Below are positions 60,582 to 64,000 of a DNA stretch of 64,000 nucleotides, piece by piece. Where the stretch lies: contig CBDBDZ010000014.1 in assembly GCA_965204215.1 (NCBI GenBank), forward strand, positions 682,001 through 746,000. Reading direction: 5' to 3'. Within the stretch, counting starts at the first letter, position 1; every line of letters begins with the position of its first letter. The notes under the pieces were generated by a model. It had not been told where the DNA came from and did not search any database. It saw nothing but the letters and a program-made list of their open reading frames with translations. This DNA comes from CBDBDZ01 sp965204215. GTDB taxonomy: Bacteria > Pseudomonadota > Gammaproteobacteria > Pseudomonadales > GM7GCV1. The position numbers were made by a program, and so were the translations under genes.

Positions 60582-61730
60582 ATGAACAATGAGCAATTGA
60601 TAAAATGGCGCAGGTATTTACATCAATATCCTGAACTGGGGTTTGCTGTTGAGCATACCGCAGATTTTATCGCTGAAAAATTGCGTTCATTTGGTCTGAA
60701 TGTTCATACAGGTATTGGTCAAACTGGCGTGGTCGGCGTTTTAACAAAAGGCACATCAAAAAAAGCTATTGGGCTTCGAGCAGATATGGACGCACTCAAA
60801 ATTCAAGAACTCAATACATTTGAATACCGCTCGCGCAATGCAGGGCAAATGCATGCCTGTGGACACGATGGTCATTCGGTCATGTTGTTGGGTGCTGCTT
60901 ACGAGCTTGCCAATTCCGATGACAATGCCTTTGATGGTACGGTTTATTTTATTTTTCAACCCAATGAAGAGCACGGGCTTGGTGCTAAAGCCATGATAGA
61001 AGATGGCTTATTTCGACACTTTAATATGCACTCAATCTTTGGTATGCACAACATGCCTGGCTTACCAAAAGGTAGTTTTGCTGTAAAAAGCGGCGCGATT
61101 ATGGCAGGCGAGGATAATTTTACCATTCACATTCAAGGTCGCGGAGGCCATGCTTCGCAGCCACATCATCATATCGACCCGGTAATCATTGCCGCTGAAA
61201 TTATTCAGGCCTTACAAACAATTGTAGCGCGCAATGTTAACCCTGTACAACAAGCTGTAGTATCAGTAACTGAAATTGAAACCAATGGCACCGTCAATGT
61301 TATCCCGAGTAATGTGATATTAAAAGGCGACAGTCGAAGTTTTGACCCTGCTGTTAGCCAAACTATAGAGCAGCGTATGAAGGTTTTAAGTGAAGGTATT
61401 TGCAACGCTCATCATGCGACATTGGAATTTAGCTACCAACGCTTGTTTCCTCCGACCATCAATCATAAGGATGCTACCGAAAATGCACTAAAAGCCGTGC
61501 GCGCCACGGTCAACGACAACCAGATTATTTACCCTTGTGATGCCTATACCACTTCGGAAGACTTCGCCTCTATGCTAATGGAAAAGCCTGGCTGCTACCT
61601 GCTTATTGGCAACGGTGAAGACAGTGTCGGTGGTTGTATGCTGCACAATCCCCACTACGATTTTAACGATGACATCTTACCAATTGGTACAGGCTACTGG
61701 ATCAATCTGGTTAAACAACAACTCGCTTGA
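60582..61730 (+). CDS. M20 metallo-amidohydrolase (hippurate/IAA-conjugate hydrolase type)
   Basis: This 382-residue amidohydrolase cleaves N-acyl amino acids. The start MNNEQLIKWRRYLHQYPELGF is typical. Metal-site motifs are HACGHDGH (Cys93, His95), NEEHGLGAKAM (Glu-Glu-His), the MHNMPGLPKG His and a late His in CMLHNPHYDFND. The dimerisation lid GRGGHASQPH is intact. Its stop TGA overlaps the next ATG. Related enzymes deacetylate diaminobutyrate in ectoine breakdown. Confidence 0.9.
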   Translation: MNNEQLIKWRRYLHQYPELGFAVEHTADFIAEKLRSFGLNVHTGIGQTGVVGVLTKGTSKKAIGLRADMDALKIQELNTFEYRSRNAGQMHACGHDGHSVMLLGAAYELANSDDNAFDGTVYFIFQPNEEHGLGAKAMIEDGLFRHFNMHSIFGMHNMPGLPKGSFAVKSGAIMAGEDNFTIHIQGRGGHASQPHHHIDPVIIAAEIIQALQTIVARNVNPVQQAVVSVTEIETNGTVNVIPSNVILKGDSRSFDPAVSQTIEQRMKVLSEGICNAHHATLEFSYQRLFPPTINHKDATENALKAVRATVNDNQIIYPCDAYTTSEDFASMLMEKPGCYLLIGNGEDSVGGCMLHNPHYDFNDDILPIGTGYWINLVKQQLA

Positions 61731-62881
61731 TGACTAACACCATGAAGACTACGCGCTATTCTTACACTCAATATTTTCATAATTCACAACAAGACAACAG
61801 TGCATTTGAGATTGTCAAACAATTATTTCCTGATAATGACTGTTCCAAAGCGCAACAAATTATTACCCAATGGGGCAATTATAAACCTACGCCGCTAATT
61901 GCTTTAAACGATATAGCGCAACAAGCCCAGGTTAAAAATATTTTTTATAAAGATGAATCCAGGCGTTTTGAATTGGGCTCTTTTAAAGCTTTGGGAGGAG
62001 CCTACGCCATTCAACAACTGGCTGGGGGTTATAGCGGCGATAAACCCTTGGTAGTATGCACAGCAACCGATGGCAACCATGGTCGTTCGGTAGCATGGGG
62101 TGCGCAACAGTTAGATATTGAGTGTCATATTTTTATTCACGCTCATGTCAGCCAAACTCGCGCCGATATGATGGCAGAGCTGGGTGCTATTATTCATCGA
62201 GTCGATGGCAATTACGATGATTCCATTGCTGAATGTATCGCTATAGCAAATACCAATCACTGGCATATTGTGTCCGATACATCCTGGGATAATTATACCG
62301 AAGTACCACGCCAGGTCATGGCTGGTTACTCGGTTATGGCGCATGAAATTATTGAACAGCTACAAGGCGAAATTCCGACCCATATATTTATTCAAGCCGG
62401 TTGTGGAGGAATGGCTGGAGGCATTATCGCCTATTTCTGGCAACAATGGCAGGAAAAGCTACCCACAATTATTATGGTCGAATCTGATATGTCAGACTGT
62501 GTTTATCAGAGCCTGGTTGCCAATCAAATATTATTAATTGATATCGTCGATGAAACCATAATGGCGGGCTTGTCATGCGGTGAAGTTTCGCAATTGGCAT
62601 GGCCTATTTTACAAAAAGGTGCCAGTCATGTTATCACTATTAATGACAATGGCGTTATACCAATGATGAAGTGGTTGGCAAAGCCCGAACAGCCTGGTGC
62701 AGACAGACCCGGTATTGAAGCAGGAGAATGTTCAACATCAGGCTTAATTGCTCTTATGGCTATAAAGACTGATCCAGTGCTTGCACAAAAAATCGGCATC
62801 AATCAAAACTCAACAGTGTTGGTATTAGGTACGGAAGGCGCAACCGACCCGGAATTTTACCGCACCAATGTTTTAGAGTAA
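61730..62881 (+). CDS. dpaL: Diaminopropionate ammonia-lyase-like PLP enzyme
   Basis: It is a fold-type II PLP enzyme of 383 residues. The Schiff-base Lys is K86 in ELGSFKALGGAYA, and the KDESRRFELGSFK layout matches YgeX/DpaL. CTATDGNHGRSVAWGA, IQAGCGGMAGG (the phosphate-binding loop) and AGLSCGEVS follow. DpaL converts 2,3-diaminopropionate to pyruvate and ammonia. The ATG overlaps the amidohydrolase stop as TGATG. E. coli also pairs ygeX with an M20 gene (ygeY). Confidence 0.85.
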   Translation: MTNTMKTTRYSYTQYFHNSQQDNSAFEIVKQLFPDNDCSKAQQIITQWGNYKPTPLIALNDIAQQAQVKNIFYKDESRRFELGSFKALGGAYAIQQLAGGYSGDKPLVVCTATDGNHGRSVAWGAQQLDIECHIFIHAHVSQTRADMMAELGAIIHRVDGNYDDSIAECIAIANTNHWHIVSDTSWDNYTEVPRQVMAGYSVMAHEIIEQLQGEIPTHIFIQAGCGGMAGGIIAYFWQQWQEKLPTIIMVESDMSDCVYQSLVANQILLIDIVDETIMAGLSCGEVSQLAWPILQKGASHVITINDNGVIPMMKWLAKPEQPGADRPGIEAGECSTSGLIALMAIKTDPVLAQKIGINQNSTVLVLGTEGATDPEFYRTNVLE

Positions 62882-62901
62882 ATTGAGTAGAGAGCTTAAC
62901 T

Positions 62902-64000
62902 ATGCAACTAGTACTGCCCCCAAAAGGCTTTCAAAAGGCTGAATACCAACAGCGCTTGACTCGCGCACAGCAAATGATGCAGCAACAGCAATTAGCTGGC
63001 GTTTTGCTGACAACCGAGCACGATATTCATTATTTTACTGGCTTTTATACCCAATTCTGGCAAAGTCCGACTCGTCCCTGGTATGTTGTACTGCCTGCAT
63101 CGGGCAAACCTATTGCTATTATTCCTGAAATTGGCGTTAACTGTATGCGCAATGGTTGGGTTGAAGATATACGTAGCTGGTCATCACCTCATGCCAAAGA
63201 CGATGGCGTGTCGCTGCTCATTGAAGTGCTTTCACAAGTCGCTAATCAATCAAAGCAGCACACCATAGGCATTAATCGAGGTAGAGAAACCTATATCCGT
63301 ATGTCTCTGAACGAATTAGAGCAAGTACAAGCCACATTACCCAATGCAAAATTTGGTGATGCAACAGCTATTATACGCAAATTGCGTATGGTTAAATCTC
63401 AGGCTGAAATTGCCAAACTATATTATGTAGCACAACAAGTGTCGGGTGTATTTGAACGTCTTCCCGAATTTATTAGCACAGGGATGAGTGATGAAGCTAT
63501 ATTCCGAGCTTTTAAAATTGAATGTTTACAAGCTGGTGTCGATGTCAGCTATCTGGTAGGAGCAACCGGACAAAACGGCTATAATGACATTATCTCGCCC
63601 CCTGGTGACAAGCAGTTACAAGCTGGTGATGTCTTGATATTAGATACAGGCTGCATCTACGATGGCTACTTTTGCGACTTTGACCGCAACTACGGTTTTG
63701 GTTCCATCGACTCTCATACACAACGCGCTTATGAAACGGTTTGGCAAGCTACAGAGGTCGGTTTGACAGTGGCTAAACCAGGCATTACCTGCAAAGACTT
63801 ATTTACTGCCATGCATGAAGTTCTGCAAAAAGGTGGCGCGCAAGGTGATAATGTCGGGCGTTATGGTCATGGCTTAGGGTTACAACTGACCGAACCGCCA
63901 TCGCATACGCATTGGGACACTACTATTTTAGAACCTGGTATGGTATTGACACTGGAACCTGGAATGGTTTATTCCGATAATAAAATGATGGTACATGAAG
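62902..64000 (+). CDS. M24-family hydrolase (Xaa-Pro peptidase/ectoine hydrolase-like), partial
   Basis: The frame opens at 62902 (MQLVLPPKGFQKAEYQQRLT) and is still open at the window end, 366 codons later. It has the creatinase/aminopeptidase N-terminal domain (TGFYTQFWQSPTRPW) and an M24 catalytic domain. Ligands visible are Asp in LDTGCIYDGY, Asp in CDFDRNYGF, His in GRYGHGLGLQL and Glu in TLEPGMVY. The last Glu lies beyond the end. Ectoine hydrolase DoeA/EutD belongs to this family; substrate here is unproven. Confidence 0.85.
   Translation, partial: MQLVLPPKGFQKAEYQQRLTRAQQMMQQQQLAGVLLTTEHDIHYFTGFYTQFWQSPTRPWYVVLPASGKPIAIIPEIGVNCMRNGWVEDIRSWSSPHAKDDGVSLLIEVLSQVANQSKQHTIGINRGRETYIRMSLNELEQVQATLPNAKFGDATAIIRKLRMVKSQAEIAKLYYVAQQVSGVFERLPEFISTGMSDEAIFRAFKIECLQAGVDVSYLVGATGQNGYNDIISPPGDKQLQAGDVLILDTGCIYDGYFCDFDRNYGFGSIDSHTQRAYETVWQATEVGLTVAKPGITCKDLFTAMHEVLQKGGAQGDNVGRYGHGLGLQLTEPPSHTHWDTTILEPGMVLTLEPGMVYSDNKMMVHE

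Overview
The window is AT-rich bacterial chromosome from a gammaproteobacterium, most likely marine and aerobic. Gene content and order support this: the hflK-hflC-DUF2065-hisZ-purA run, the cytochrome c4-dsbA-argS run, ccmG-ccmH-ccmI before uvrC, and an OprP-type porin beside the phosphate-binding protein gene. I cannot name the genus from sequence alone. There is no rRNA and no CRISPR array. One tRNA gene, tRNA-Arg(ACG), is present.

Positions 1-33.9 kb are mostly ordinary chromosome. In order they carry: a phosphate-uptake pair (pstS end, porin); gpsA, argE, pepP, ubiH; a molybdopterin block (moaC, moaD, moaE, moeB-like); a glutamate-synthase-like FMN protein; smpB with nfeD and an SPFH protein; ratA; an NSS-type transporter; purA, hisZ, hflC and hflK; a GcvT-fused FAD dehydrogenase of the dimethylglycine/sarcosine type; a queuosine-precursor transporter; a glycerophosphodiesterase; cytochrome c4, dsbA, argS, aroC, map; the end of the cytochrome c maturation cluster; and uvrC.

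Positions 33.9-49.3 kb are an accessory island. It holds remnants or copies of IS3 (two), IS4, IS1111/IS110 (one complete and one truncated), IS630, IS1380, IS30 and an IS5-like element, packed end to end. Most are visibly decayed. Between them lie a broken glutathione S-transferase gene, a very AT-rich membrane-protein gene, a likely integron cassette with an attC-like site, an orphan OLD-family ATPase/TOPRIM nuclease, and a lone molybdopterin oxidoreductase gene. That last gene is bracketed by two decayed copies of parts of uvrC, so the island grew through duplication and deletion involving uvrC.

Positions 49.3-64 kb are metabolic accessory DNA. One minus-strand operon encodes a carotenoid/stilbene cleavage oxygenase, an acyl-CoA synthetase, a thiolase and a TPR lipoprotein. 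It is followed by decayed Rieske-oxygenase and DUF4143 fragments, a serine hydrolase and a second thiolase, and then a divergent MFS transporter. A plus-strand operon encodes a PhyH-type dioxygenase, an M20 amidohydrolase, a diaminopropionate ammonia-lyase-like enzyme and an M24 hydrolase that runs off the end. It resembles ectoine or diamino-acid degradation loci.

Small palindromic repeats are scattered through the window. A roughly 178-bp MITE-like element with CCCAgATTATGCATTAGA termini occurs as three near-identical copies, one diverged inverted copy and several scars. One copy appears to supply the start codon of the PhyH gene. A second family (TIR around TAGATTCCGTAGTTGAAC) and a hairpin-rich element upstream of aroC are also present. 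The most unusual signals are the cassette/attC segment next to the orphan OLD nuclease, the IS1111 element with a long structured 3' noncoding end (candidate guide RNA), the repeat-borne start codon, and the diamino-acid operon.
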